In this document: positions 7,986-17,128 of the stretch, piece by piece
How the letters are laid out: every line of letters starts with the position of its first letter
How positions within the stretch are numbered: position 1 is the stretch's first letter
Notes under the pieces: generated by a model
Databases searched by the model: none
What the model saw: only the letters and a program-made list of their open reading frames with translations
Told to the model about the DNA's origin: nothing
Position numbers and translations under genes: made by a program
Source: Nonomuraea pusilla
GTDB taxonomy: Bacteria > Actinomycetota > Actinomycetes > Streptosporangiales > Streptosporangiaceae
NCBI RefSeq assembly: GCF_900109355.1
Contig: NZ_FOBF01000032.1
Location: 1-64,000 of the forward strand
Direction: 5' to 3'
Length of the DNA stretch: 64,000 nucleotides

Positions 7986-8721
7986 TCAGCCGTCCTGGCG
8001 GAAGATGATCGCGGCACCCAGCGCGGCGCCGGCGGGCACGAACATCTCCTCGGGGCCGGTTCTGACGGTCGGGACGTCGTTGCCGCGCAGGAGCTCTTCG
8101 GTGGCGGAGAGGTCGCGTACGGCCACCGCGTGGGCGACGAACGCCGGCAGGGCCGCCGGGCGCTCGCCGGGCAGCAGGCCGGTGAGCGCCGACGCGGCCA
8201 CGACGGTGACGTCCGCCCGGTCGAAACGCGTCGCCCGGCCGTGTCGCGCCGGGCCGAAGTAGCTCTCGTAGCGGCGTTCCACCTCGGGCAACGCCGTGTC
8301 GGCCACGCACAGCACGCATCCGGCCAGCCTGGTCGCGCCGTTGGGGTGGTCGGTGTGCTGCGGCTCCTGGGCCGCGTCGACCGGTGTGTTCTCGGCGAAC
8401 CCGATCCTGCCTTCCGGTACGCGTCCCGGTGACAGGCGGGGGTCGGAGATCTCCAGGTAGCGGGCAGGTTCCATCCTGGTTCCCGTGGCCGTCTCGACGG
8501 GCCGCCGGATGTCGTGGACGCCGCCGTGGCCGACGCCGCCGGCCATCAGCCGCGCGGCCACGCGGTCGATGTCGGACGTGTCGGCGATCATGATGTGCAC
8601 GCCTTGGAAGCGCCGCAGGAAGGACGTGATGTTGGCCGCGGGTGGCGCGGATGGCGGCCCTCAGCCCCGGCACCTGGTCGTGGGGCACCTGCACGGGGAT
8701 GGGGCGGGCGTTGCCGGGCAT
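7986..8721 (-). pseudogene. VOC/glyoxalase-like protein gene with an apparent 1-bp frameshift
   Basis: From 8600 to 7986 an open frame encodes a 204-aa glyoxalase-like (VOC fold) protein, from MHIMIADTSDIDRVAARL onward. Its homologous reading continues upstream as ANITSFLRRFQG, but that frame then meets a TGA at 8661-8663. The neighbouring frame supplies a plausible N-terminus (MPGNARPIPVQVPHDQVPG, from ATG 8721). The two join only by a one-base shift near 8640-8655, so the gene is broken or the sequence has an error there. Alternatively a shorter protein starts near 8600. The gene faces the TetR gene at 8842 across a shared operator and is its likely target. Confidence 0.6.
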
Positions 8722-8778
8722 GCGGCCGGTGTGGCCGGCATGACGGGGCAGGCGGGGGCGGCCACGGTGAAGCCGAGA

Positions 8779-8818
8779 AAATGAGAGCTGACTCTCTTCT
8801 GAGAGTACCCTCTCATTT
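8779..8818. promoter_or_regulatory. Nested palindromic operator with four GAGAG half-sites every 9 bp
   Basis: GAGAG/CTCTC half-sites occur at 8783-8787, 8792-8796, 8801-8805 and 8810-8814 in alternating orientation, exactly 9 bp apart. The outer 9-bp arms (8779-8787 and 8810-8818) and the inner 6-bp arms (8791-8796 and 8801-8806) are perfect inverted repeats about the same centre. A TACAAT -10 lies at 8828-8833, just before the TetR start. This fits a TetR repressor binding as two dimers. Confidence 0.75.
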
Positions 8819-8841
8819 GATGGGCGAGTACAATTCGCTGC

Positions 8842-9420
8842 GTGGCTGACATCGGACTGCGCGAACGCAAGAAGGCCCGCACCAGGGAGACGATCCTGAG
8901 GGAGGCGTTCAGGCTCTTCCGCGAACGCGGCTACAACGTCACCACCGTCGAGCAGATAGCCGAAGCGGCCGAGATCTCCCCGGCCACCTTCTTCCGCTAC
9001 TTCCCGACGAAGGAGGACCTGGTCACCCTCGACCGCTTCCCGCCGCTCGTCGAGGCGCTGGCCTCCCAGCCTCCGGGCGCCCCGGTCACCGTGCTGCGCG
9101 GCGCGTTCCGCGCGGCGTTCGCCGCCCTGTCCGCCGAGGAGATCGCCGCGGGGCACGCGCGGGAAGTGTTCGCTGCCACCGTCCCCGAGCTGCTGGTGGC
9201 CAACCTGAGGAGAAGCCCGGCCCTGATCGCCGAGGTCTGCGCCATCGTGGCGGACCGGGCTGGATGCGCCGGGGACGACCCGCGGATCCGCAACGCGGTC
9301 GGCGCCGCCTTCGGCGTGGTGGCCATGGTCTGGGCGCAGTGGGCACAGGATGCCGCCCTGGACGGCCCGGCCGAGATCGACGAGGCGCTGGCACACCTGG
9401 AGGCGGGCCTGACCTTGTGA
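8842..9420 (+). CDS. TetR-family transcriptional regulator
   Basis: A 192-aa regulator with the DNA-binding domain at residues about 8-55. The recognition region reads TVEQIAEAAEISPATFFRYF, and the C-terminal ligand domain is helical. The GTG start at 8842 lies only 8 nt after a TACAAT -10, so the mRNA may be nearly leaderless. It is divergent from the damaged VOC gene, and the four-half-site palindrome between them is its predicted operator. A strong hairpin follows the gene. Confidence 0.9.
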   Translation: MADIGLRERKKARTRETILREAFRLFRERGYNVTTVEQIAEAAEISPATFFRYFPTKEDLVTLDRFPPLVEALASQPPGAPVTVLRGAFRAAFAALSAEEIAAGHAREVFAATVPELLVANLRRSPALIAEVCAIVADRAGCAGDDPRIRNAVGAAFGVVAMVWAQWAQDAALDGPAEIDEALAHLEAGLTL

Positions 9421-9421
9421 A

Positions 9422-9486
9422 GGGGGTCGACGCCCCCGGACCGGCCCGGAGGCTGCAGGGCTGCGCCGCGCGGAGCCCTGCAGCCT
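9422..9486. terminator. Bidirectional hairpin terminator
   Basis: A perfect 13-bp inverted repeat (9450-9462 and 9474-9486, 11-nt loop) lies between the convergent TetR and DUF5107 genes. A smaller GGGGG/CCCCC hairpin precedes it (9422-9437). There is no U-tract, as is common in actinomycetes. Confidence 0.75.
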
Positions 9487-9490
9487 GCGG

Positions 9491-11344
9491 TCATGCGGAT
9501 GCGGACATGCGGAAGTCGTACCGGGGCGGGACGGGCTCGCCCGGGTGGACGGCCAGCCAGAGCCGGTCGAGGGAGACCTCTCCTTCGCGCAGGTCGTCGA
9601 CGCGGATCCCCTCCGCCAGCAGGCGGCGGAGGCGGTCGTCGTCGCCGGTCGCGTGCGCCGCCCTGGCCTCGGCCAGCCGGATCCGGCCGTGGTCGCGGTA
9701 CGGCAGCGCCTCGGTCAGGGCCAGTGCCGCTTCGCCCCTCCCGGCCGCGAGCAGCGCGTCGAGTGTCTCGACGGCCAGTTCCCGCAGGTCCGGGCGCAGC
9801 CGGTGCGCTTCGAGCATGAGGTCGGCCGCCTCCTGCGGCGACGAGGCGAGGAAGGCCAGGACGCGCAGCGCCCACGGGGTCCTCCGCGCGCCGGCGGACA
9901 GCTCGCAGGCCTCGCGGGCCGCGTCGTCCTCACCGTCGGCCAGGCGCATCAGGCCCAGGTGGTAGTACGCGTGCCAGTCGTCCGCGCTGTTCTCCAGCGC
10001 CTCCCGCCAGCGCCGGCCGGTGACGGGGGGCGCGGGCGGGTCGCAGACCGGCAGGCGGCCCGTGGCGCGCAACTCCTGCCAGGGCGCCTGTTCGGGGCCC
10101 GGCGGCGGGAAGCCGGCGAGCCCTTCCAGGCCGCCCCAGCCGGAGCCTTCGGCGAGCCACTCCTCGGGCGGCCCGAAAGCCGCCGCCTCCCTGAGCGCCT
10201 CGTCCAGCCGTACGGGAGGGACGAGCCGGTCCAGGGCCTCGCCGGTCGCCTCGCAGGCTTCCCGCCAGCTCCCGTGCACGACGGGCGCGTCGACGTCGAG
10301 CCGGCCGTACGCCTCGACCCAGGACCAGGTGGCGCCGCCGGGCATCGGCAGGTGCTCCAGCTGGGTCCTGGCGAGCCCCGCCTGGATCTCCAGGTACGGC
10401 GCGCCGGGGCCGGACAGCCACTCCTGCCAGTGCCGGCCGCCCGTCGTGGTCCCCCAGCAGAACAGCTTGCGGCCGCGCAGCCTGCCGGTGGAGGTCTGGA
10501 CGAGCCCCGACCCGGTCTCGTCCAGGGCCGCGATCCAGCGGCGTTCCCCCTCGGGCAGGTCCAGGAAGTAGTCGGCCGCCTGGAGGGCCCGCGCCGGGTA
10601 GCTGCGGTCGGCGCCGTCCGTCCCGGGGAAGGGCACGTGCCGCAGATCGCTCACGTAGTCGAAGTGGAAGGCGCGCTCGGCCGGGCAGAGCACCCGGACC
10701 CCCGCGCTCTCCGGCACGGCGATGTTGGACCACCAGTAGACCGGTGTGACCTGGTCGGAGGGGTTGTGGAGGGAGACGTGCACGTAGAGCACCGGCGACC
10801 CGGCGGGCAACCAGGCGTCGATCCGCACGATCAGCCGCCGGAGCCGCTCGAACTCGAACATGCGCAGCACCGGTGTCCCGTCGGCCGCGGTCACCCGTAC
10901 CGCGTGCAGCGGCTCGCAGGTCAGCGGCCAGTGCCCGGTCGTGCCGAGGTTCCACTCCACGCCGCCGGCGACCCAGGCGTCCCGCAGCGCGAGGTTCGCG
11001 GGCTGCAGGATCGGGTTGCGGTGCAGCAGTTCCCTGCCGCCTGGCCGGTGGACGAGGGACCACAGGCGCCCGCCGTACCCGGGCAGGAACGTCGCGGTGA
11101 GCTGGTCGTTCTCCAGGACCACCGTGGGCAGTTCCCGCTCGGTGCGCTCGCGGCCGTACCCCCACTGGCGGGTGTACGGGACGAGCGAGCGGGGCCGGCC
11201 GTAGGCCAGGTTCCGGCGCATCTCGTCGTCGACGCCGGCGCCGTCCCCGGTGGTGGCGGGCACGCCGGGCAGGATCGGCAGCATCCCGGAGACCGGGTCG
11301 GCGGCTCCTTCGATCCTGAGCCTTCCCTTGCGCAAGGAGGTCAC
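9491..11344 (-). CDS. DUF5107 protein with C-terminal tetratricopeptide-like repeats
   Basis: A cytoplasmic protein of 617 aa without a signal peptide. The N-terminal half is a DUF5107 domain, a galactose-mutarotase-like beta-sandwich expected to bind or act on sugars; it includes LPGYGGRLWSLVHRPGGREL, GVEWNLGTTGHWP and VYWWSNIAVPE. The C-terminal third (after about residue 420) is helical with TPR-like units such as WHAYYHLGLMRLADGEDDAA. The GTG start overlaps the TGA of the preceding gene as GTGA, so translation is probably coupled. It is the last gene of locus A. DUF5107 proteins often accompany glycoside hydrolases and sugar transporters; the reaction is not established. Confidence 0.85.
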   Translation of the reverse strand: MTSLRKGRLRIEGAADPVSGMLPILPGVPATTGDGAGVDDEMRRNLAYGRPRSLVPYTRQWGYGRERTERELPTVVLENDQLTATFLPGYGGRLWSLVHRPGGRELLHRNPILQPANLALRDAWVAGGVEWNLGTTGHWPLTCEPLHAVRVTAADGTPVLRMFEFERLRRLIVRIDAWLPAGSPVLYVHVSLHNPSDQVTPVYWWSNIAVPESAGVRVLCPAERAFHFDYVSDLRHVPFPGTDGADRSYPARALQAADYFLDLPEGERRWIAALDETGSGLVQTSTGRLRGRKLFCWGTTTGGRHWQEWLSGPGAPYLEIQAGLARTQLEHLPMPGGATWSWVEAYGRLDVDAPVVHGSWREACEATGEALDRLVPPVRLDEALREAAAFGPPEEWLAEGSGWGGLEGLAGFPPPGPEQAPWQELRATGRLPVCDPPAPPVTGRRWREALENSADDWHAYYHLGLMRLADGEDDAAREACELSAGARRTPWALRVLAFLASSPQEAADLMLEAHRLRPDLRELAVETLDALLAAGRGEAALALTEALPYRDHGRIRLAEARAAHATGDDDRLRRLLAEGIRVDDLREGEVSLDRLWLAVHPGEPVPPRYDFRMSASA

Positions 11345-14300
11345 AGCGTCACCTGCGCCGTCAGCCCGAACGACAGCACCGCGCCGCCCGGCAGGACGGG
11401 CCGCACCGTGAACGTGTGCGTCGAGCCGGGCACGAGCGAGCCGACCTCCGCCTTGGTCTTGTTCGCCTCGACGCGGGCGACCTCGGTGTCGCCGTCGAAG
11501 ACGGCGTAGCCGGTCGCGATCTCGGACTTGGGCCAGGTGAGCTGCACCGACGTCGCCTTCTTCTTGACGGTGAGCTCGGCGCCGTCGGCCCACGCGCGCG
11601 CCACCTCGACGACGAAGGCGTCCACGATGGCGATACGGCCGGTGTCGGCGTAGCTCTGCCTGTTCACGACGCGGATCGTGTGCTCGCCCAGTGGCAGGCC
11701 GCTCGCCCGGAACACCCGCTGCTGCCCCTGGCGTACCGGGCCGTAGCAGTCCACCGAGGCCCGCAGCTCGCCGTCGACGTAGAGGTCGACGACGCCCATG
11801 TCGGTGTAGCGCTCGGTGAGGAAGCTGATGCCGGTTCCGGTGAAGGTGAGCTCGGCGTAGTCGCCCTTCTGGGTGGAGTAGTGCACGTCGTCGCCGTAGT
11901 CGCCGAGTCCGCGGTTCTGGTCCACGCCGAACGCGCCCGAGTACTTCACCTGCTTGTCGTCGTCGTTGACGTAGGTGAGGACCAGCGTGGGGTCGGTGAC
12001 GGTCAGCGCGTAGCCGTCCGACAGGCCGTCGTAGATCGCCGTGATGGTCGCCGATCCCCAGGCGACCGCCTTGACCACGCCGTTCGCGTCGACCGTGGCC
12101 ACCGACGGGTCCGAGCTGAGGTAGGTGACGCCGTCGGAGACGGGGGTGCGGCTGCCGTCGGCGTTCACGGCCTCGGTGGTGATCGTGGAGGTCTCGCCCG
12201 CCTTGAGCGCGGTGGCGCCGGTCGCGACGATCGCCTTGGTCGCGGCGGTGCCCGCGGTGACGGTGAACGCGTCGAGCAGCAGGCCCGAGCCCTCGGCGAC
12301 GATCCGGAAGGTGTGCACGCCCGCGGTGAGCTTCACCCAGGTGCCGACGGTCGTGAAGTGGCCGTCGCCGCCGGTGTCCGGCACGTGCACCGGGTACCGG
12401 TCGCCGTCGACCTCGAAGCGGAAGGAGGTCGCCTGGCCGGACGCGGCGGCGAACCCGACCCGGTAGAGCCCGGTGTGCGGTGCGAGGACGTTGTCGTAAC
12501 GCAGGTAGTCGCCCTCGTCGACCTTGCCGACCGCCCGCACGGGGCCGTCGGAGCCCTGGTACGTGCCGACGACGACCCCGGTGTCGGCCCCCTTCCAGGC
12601 CCATTCCTGGCCCAGGTTCCACTGCATGGTGTAGTTCTCCGCCTCGATCGCCTGCTTGGCGGCGCCCTGCAGGTCGAGACGCATCCGGTTCCACACGATG
12701 TTCGAGTGGGCCTCGGTCCACACCACCTTGATCGAACGGGTGCCGGCGGTCAGCGGGATGACGAAGTCCTCGGTCCTGATCCGGTTGACCCCGCCGGTGT
12801 CGCGCAGGCTCAGCGCGCCCGAGACGTCGGCCCCGTCGACCTCGACCCGGAACGTCAGCGGGTCGGCGTTGACGGTGGAGTACTGGAACTGCAGGAGGTA
12901 GTCGCCGCTCGCGGGGATCTCGACGTCGTCGTAGCGCAGCCAGTCGCCGGTGTCGACGATGGAGACGCCGGGGGTGCCGTCGTCGCTCGTCGTGTCCTGC
13001 GCGGCGAGCCAGACCCCCTCCTGCGCCGTGGGCTTCTCGGCCTGGATAGTGATCGACTCGGGCCGCTCGTGGGTGAACCGCATCCAGTTCATGAAGAACC
13101 AGCGGCCGTCCTCGCGGACGATCCGGATCGTGTGGCGGCCCTCGGTGAGTGCGAGGTCGCGCTCGATGGTCCGGTAGACGTTGTAGCCGCCGGAGTCAGG
13201 CACGGTGATCGGCCCCAGCGCGTCCCGGCCGTCGACCTCGACCCGGAAGCGGTTGCCCTGCTCCGACGACACGCGGAACTCCGCCCGGTAGGTCCCGCTC
13301 GCGGGCACGACGACGTTGTCGTACTCGGCCCACTCGCCGGCCTCGTCCAGGTAGAGCGAGCCGAAGCCGCCCTCGGGCGGCGCCTCGACGCCGTAGGCGC
13401 CCTTGGCCTCGGTGTAGTCCTCGTTCTCGATCTTGAACTGGGTGAGCGGCGCCGCGAGCGCCGGCGGAGGCGTGACCTCGGGCACGACCTTGATCGTGCC
13501 GATCGGGTAGACCTTGCCGGCGCCGTCCGGCATGGCCAGCTCGATGCGCGGCTTGCCGTCGGCCCCGAGCATGGCCACTCCGACGTCGTAGGTCCCGGCG
13601 GGGACGCCGGCGGGCAGCGTGAACGTCGACCGCAGCTCGCGCACGTCTCCCTTGAACCACTTCGTCTGGTCGAGCGAGTCGTCGGTGCCGCGCCACACCA
13701 CCTCGCCCGTGGCGCGGTCGGTGAAGCGCACCTCCAGCGGGTACTTCCGGGGGCTGAACCCGACGCCGTTGTTGGTCCAGGTGTGGGCGAGCGTGAACCG
13801 GCCACCGGCCGCGACCTCGGAGTCGTAGCTCGCCCTCGGCATGAGGAAGCGGTAGCCGGAGTAGCGCCCGAGCGTCGTGAACCACTCGCCGTAGGCGTCT
13901 TTCATCGCCTGCCAGTGCGCGAAACTCGTGTTGTTGATGCCCTGCAGGTTCGAGTGGTAGGCCTCCAGCGCGTTCTTGACCACGAGCCGCGGGTTGTTCA
14001 GCATGATCCCGCTGTCCCAGCCCGCCCCCTCCGAGACCTGGATGAGGTCACGGCGGAGCTTGCGGTTGATCCACACGTTCTCGCTGCCGGTCCCGTAGTG
14101 CATCCACGGGAACGCGCTGTTCACGGTGTCGGACCGCAGGCCCCAGTTCTCGTTGCGGGCGGCCTGGTCGTAGCCGAAGGCGACGTACCGCTTGGCCTGG
14201 GTGTCGGCGTCGGGGTCGGACGCGACCACGTCCGCGCCGGGGTTCGGCATCATGACCATCGTCTGGGTGAAGGCGTCGGCGTAGATGTCGATGATCGCGC

Positions 14301-15084
14301 GTAGCGTCGCCGAGCGGGTGGCGTTGTCGGGCCACGGGAAGTTCATCGCGTCGTTCCAGCCGGACCACTCGCCGAACAGCGCGAAGGCGCGCAGGTCGAC
14401 CCAGGCCATCCCCGGGTTCTTGTCGTAGCGGGCCGCGAAGGCGCCGACCGCCTCCTTGAGCTCGGCGAGGTAGATCGGGTCGTGGTAGATCGGCTGCCGC
14501 GACTTGTAGACGGTGTTGTACGGCGCGAGCCGGAATTTCGCGCCGAGCTTGTCGAAGAGCCAGGCGGGCGGGTACTCGTAGGCGAAGACGCTCGGGTCGT
14601 TCTCGATGTCGGGCGCCTCCGACATGAGGAGCTGGAACTCGACGGTCTTGCCCTGCTCGACGATGCGCTTCATGAACGCGTCCAGGCGGTCCCAGGTGAA
14701 GGCGTCGTCGTCGGGCTCGAAGTCGGCCCACGCGATCTGCAGCCGCACGATGTCCGCCTCGTCCGGGATCTTCTCCTTGCCCTCGATGAACGCCGTGATC
14801 GCGGGGTCGTCGGTGAAGACCCAGCCGCGTTCGCCCGCGGGCTTGGGCGAGTTGATGTCGAAGGCGGTGCCGGTGTACGGGTTGCCGTGCAGCACCTCGT
14901 GGGTGTCGGTGAAGGTCACCGTCGTGCGGGGGCTCGCGGTCTCGGCGACGGCCCCGGCGGCGGCCCGGGTGGAGGCCTGGGCGGCGGTCTGGGTGGAGGC
15001 CTGGGCGGCGGCGTGACCGGGCAGGACGGTCAGGGCCGCGGTGACCGCGACGGACAGGGCCATGCCGAGCAGGCGGCGGCTCAT
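11341..15084 (-). CDS. Large secreted DUF4832 glycan-active protein with CBM-like, Big2 and FN3-like domains
   Basis: A 1247-aa exported protein. A signal peptide (residues 1-27) is followed by an STQTAAQAST low-complexity linker. Residues about 60-400 form a putative TIM-barrel catalytic region that leads into a DUF4832-like beta domain (about 420-530). Three carbohydrate-binding-module-like domains follow (about 540-680, 690-810, 820-945), each with a GEWAEYD, GDWLRYD or GDYLRYD motif. Then come a Big2 domain (about 950-1030), a galactose-binding-like domain and an FN3-like end. It probably binds an extracellular polysaccharide and possibly cuts it. The ATG overlaps the upstream TGA as ATGA. 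It is the likely extracellular effector of locus A. Confidence 0.85.
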   Translation of the reverse strand: MSRRLLGMALSVAVTAALTVLPGHAAAQASTQTAAQASTRAAAGAVAETASPRTTVTFTDTHEVLHGNPYTGTAFDINSPKPAGERGWVFTDDPAITAFIEGKEKIPDEADIVRLQIAWADFEPDDDAFTWDRLDAFMKRIVEQGKTVEFQLLMSEAPDIENDPSVFAYEYPPAWLFDKLGAKFRLAPYNTVYKSRQPIYHDPIYLAELKEAVGAFAARYDKNPGMAWVDLRAFALFGEWSGWNDAMNFPWPDNATRSATLRAIIDIYADAFTQTMVMMPNPGADVVASDPDADTQAKRYVAFGYDQAARNENWGLRSDTVNSAFPWMHYGTGSENVWINRKLRRDLIQVSEGAGWDSGIMLNNPRLVVKNALEAYHSNLQGINNTSFAHWQAMKDAYGEWFTTLGRYSGYRFLMPRASYDSEVAAGGRFTLAHTWTNNGVGFSPRKYPLEVRFTDRATGEVVWRGTDDSLDQTKWFKGDVRELRSTFTLPAGVPAGTYDVGVAMLGADGKPRIELAMPDGAGKVYPIGTIKVVPEVTPPPALAAPLTQFKIENEDYTEAKGAYGVEAPPEGGFGSLYLDEAGEWAEYDNVVVPASGTYRAEFRVSSEQGNRFRVEVDGRDALGPITVPDSGGYNVYRTIERDLALTEGRHTIRIVREDGRWFFMNWMRFTHERPESITIQAEKPTAQEGVWLAAQDTTSDDGTPGVSIVDTGDWLRYDDVEIPASGDYLLQFQYSTVNADPLTFRVEVDGADVSGALSLRDTGGVNRIRTEDFVIPLTAGTRSIKVVWTEAHSNIVWNRMRLDLQGAAKQAIEAENYTMQWNLGQEWAWKGADTGVVVGTYQGSDGPVRAVGKVDEGDYLRYDNVLAPHTGLYRVGFAAASGQATSFRFEVDGDRYPVHVPDTGGDGHFTTVGTWVKLTAGVHTFRIVAEGSGLLLDAFTVTAGTAATKAIVATGATALKAGETSTITTEAVNADGSRTPVSDGVTYLSSDPSVATVDANGVVKAVAWGSATITAIYDGLSDGYALTVTDPTLVLTYVNDDDKQVKYSGAFGVDQNRGLGDYGDDVHYSTQKGDYAELTFTGTGISFLTERYTDMGVVDLYVDGELRASVDCYGPVRQGQQRVFRASGLPLGEHTIRVVNRQSYADTGRIAIVDAFVVEVARAWADGAELTVKKKATSVQLTWPKSEIATGYAVFDGDTEVARVEANKTKAEVGSLVPGSTHTFTVRPVLPGGAVLSFGLTAQVTL

Positions 15085-16109
15085 CGGCTCTCCATCTCAA
15101 GGCGCACGGGCGCCGTCTCGGTCACCGATCGGTACGCGGCCTCGACGAGCGCGACGGTGCGGTAGCCCGCGACAGCGTCAGGCTGGCGGGCCTCCCCGGT
15201 GCGCACCGCGTCGAGGAAGGCGCGGATCAGCAGGTCGTCGAGCGGCGCGCCGTAGCCGGACGCGACCGCGCCGCGGCTGTTCCAGCCGGTGAGGACGCCG
15301 GCGAAGGGCGCGATCTCGGCCACGCCCTCGGTGCCGACGACGGTCAGCGTGACCAGGTCGCCGGCGTTGGGCCGGCCGGGCGGGCGCGACCAGGAGCAGT
15401 CGATCGAGGCGATGGCGCCGTCGCGGTAACGCAGCGAGACGAGCCCGGCCGTCTCGACCGGCACGGCGGCGCCGTTCTGGCCGGGGTTCGGGATCGCGTT
15501 GGCGATGGCGTACACCTCGACGGGGTCCTCGTCCAGGAGGTCGGCGAGCAGGTCGGCCACGTGCACGACGTGGTCGGTCAGCGCGCCTCCGCCGCTGCGT
15601 GCCGGATCGACGAACCAGTCCCGGGTGGTGGGCACGCCGCCGCAGTTCGTGGCCGCGATGGAGATGATCCGGCCGAGGTCGCCGCGCCGTACCGCCGTGC
15701 GCAGTTCGGCGTAGGCGGGGGCGAACCTGACGGGGAACGCCGTCATCAGCACGGTGCCCGCGGCGCGGGCGGCGGCGAGCATCTGGGCCGCGTCGGCGAG
15801 CGACGTCGCCAGCGGCTTCTCGCACAGCACGTGCACGCCCTCGGCCGCGGCGCGTGACGCGAGCTCGCGGTGCCTGACGTTCTCGGCGCAGATCACCACA
15901 CCGTCCGGCCGCCACGCCCAGAGGTCTTCCTCGGTCTCGACGTAGCCGACGCCGAGCGTGCGGGCGAGCTCGGGGCCGCCGAGCTCCCCGGCGGGGCGGT
16001 CGGCATGGCCGGCGTCGCACGCCATGATCTCGACGTCGCCGGCACGGCGCAGCGCGGCGGCGTACTCGGTCGCGTGCAGGTGGGCGAACGAGAGGATTCC
16101 GATCCTCAT
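15081..16109 (-). CDS. Gfo/Idh/MocA-family oxidoreductase
   Basis: A 342-aa NAD(P)-dependent sugar dehydrogenase-like enzyme. The Rossmann start is MRIGILSFAHLHATEYAAAL. It has the family EKP motif (CEKPLATSL, about residues 96-104), whose Lys is catalytic in relatives. The central GGGALTDHVVHVADLL supplies the conserved Asp and His residues. The N-terminal glycine motif is altered (SFAHLHA in place of GxGxxA), seen in some family members. Both ends overlap neighbouring genes by ATGA. With the adjacent paralogue it may oxidise and reduce a sugar or glycoside imported by the locus A transporter. Confidence 0.88.
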   Translation of the reverse strand: MRIGILSFAHLHATEYAAALRRAGDVEIMACDAGHADRPAGELGGPELARTLGVGYVETEEDLWAWRPDGVVICAENVRHRELASRAAAEGVHVLCEKPLATSLADAAQMLAAARAAGTVLMTAFPVRFAPAYAELRTAVRRGDLGRIISIAATNCGGVPTTRDWFVDPARSGGGALTDHVVHVADLLADLLDEDPVEVYAIANAIPNPGQNGAAVPVETAGLVSLRYRDGAIASIDCSWSRPPGRPNAGDLVTLTVVGTEGVAEIAPFAGVLTGWNSRGAVASGYGAPLDDLLIRAFLDAVRTGEARQPDAVAGYRTVALVEAAYRSVTETAPVRLEMESR

Positions 16110-17128
16110 GCGGCAGAAACCTCTTCCTTGGCGGGCTGAAGGTCGACGGGCAGGCCGGTGGCGGCCGAGCGGGCCACGGCGTCGGCGATGCGCATGGCCT
16201 CGAGGCCGTCGAGGGCGGTGACCCTGGGCGCGGCGCCGGTCGCGATGGAGTGGACGAAATCCGCCAGCTCGGCGCGGTAGGGGCTGGTGAGAGGGGAGAA
16301 GTCGGGCAGGAGGTCCGCGCCGGGCTCGGCGTGGCCTTGGTAGCGGAAGGCGCGGCGCTCGGCGGAGTCGCCGTGCAGGACGCCGTCGGAGCCCGCGACC
16401 TCGAACTGCGTCCGGAACTCGATCGGGGCGGTGGTCCAGGTCGCGGTGAGCACCGAGATCGCGCCCCCGGCGTGCGTCAGGAACGCCTGCGTGCTCTGGC
16501 TGCCGCCCACGACGTTCGTGCGGGCGAACACCCGCTCGACGTCGCCGCCGATCCAGCGGGCGACGTCGATGTCGTGGATCATGAGATCGAGGAGCACGCC
16601 GCCCGAGCGGTGCTCGTCGAGGTACCAGCCGCTCTGCGGGCTGCGTCCCTGCCGGGTGTGGCGTTGCACGCCGACCCGGCCCACGTCGCCGCGCGCCACC
16701 GCGCGCCACAGTTCCTCGTACTCGGCGAAGTACCGTACGACGTGGGCGGGGAAGAGCGGCACCCCGGCCGCGGCGAACCGCGCGACGAGATCCTCCGCCT
16801 CCCCGAGGGTGCGGGTCAGGGGTTTCTCGCACACGGTCGGGAGGCCGTGCTCAAGGGCGGCGAGCGCCAGTTCGCGGTGGGTGTGCGTGGGCGTGCAGAT
16901 GTCGACGACGTCGGCCGCGCCGAACAGCGCCTCCAGGCCGGCCACGGGCCGCCCGCCGCCGTGCCGGGCGATGAGTTGCTCCGCGTCGTCGGCGACGGAG
17001 AAGACCACGACGTCGTAGCCGAGGTCGAGCCAGGCCGGTAGATGCGCGTTGGCGATGCCGCCCGCGCCGATGAGTCCGACCGTTCCGTGCATGTGGTGAC
17101 CATCCGTTTCCGCGTGATTGTCAGTCAT
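16106..17128 (-). CDS. Gfo/Idh/MocA-family oxidoreductase
   Basis: A 340-aa paralogue of the next gene. A short polar N-terminus (MTDNHAETDGHHMHG) precedes the Rossmann motif TVGLIGAGGIANAHLPAW. EKP appears in VCEKPLTRTL, and the catalytic-centre motif GGVLLDLMIHDIDVARW carries Asp, His and Asp. I chose the ATG at 17128, which overlaps the permease stop (ATGA); a second Met 12 codons in is possible. Pairs of these enzymes next to a sugar ABC transporter often perform two-step redox chemistry such as inositol, 3-keto-sugar or 1,5-anhydro-sugar conversion. Which applies here is not visible. Confidence 0.9.
   Translation of the reverse strand: MTDNHAETDGHHMHGTVGLIGAGGIANAHLPAWLDLGYDVVVFSVADDAEQLIARHGGGRPVAGLEALFGAADVVDICTPTHTHRELALAALEHGLPTVCEKPLTRTLGEAEDLVARFAAAGVPLFPAHVVRYFAEYEELWRAVARGDVGRVGVQRHTRQGRSPQSGWYLDEHRSGGVLLDLMIHDIDVARWIGGDVERVFARTNVVGGSQSTQAFLTHAGGAISVLTATWTTAPIEFRTQFEVAGSDGVLHGDSAERRAFRYQGHAEPGADLLPDFSPLTSPYRAELADFVHSIATGAAPRVTALDGLEAMRIADAVARSAATGLPVDLQPAKEEVSAA

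Noticed and set aside
11416..14304. A 962-codon plus-strand open frame
   Set aside because: Antisense to the DUF4832 gene, with no recognisable domain; the opposite frame has a signal peptide and clear domains.
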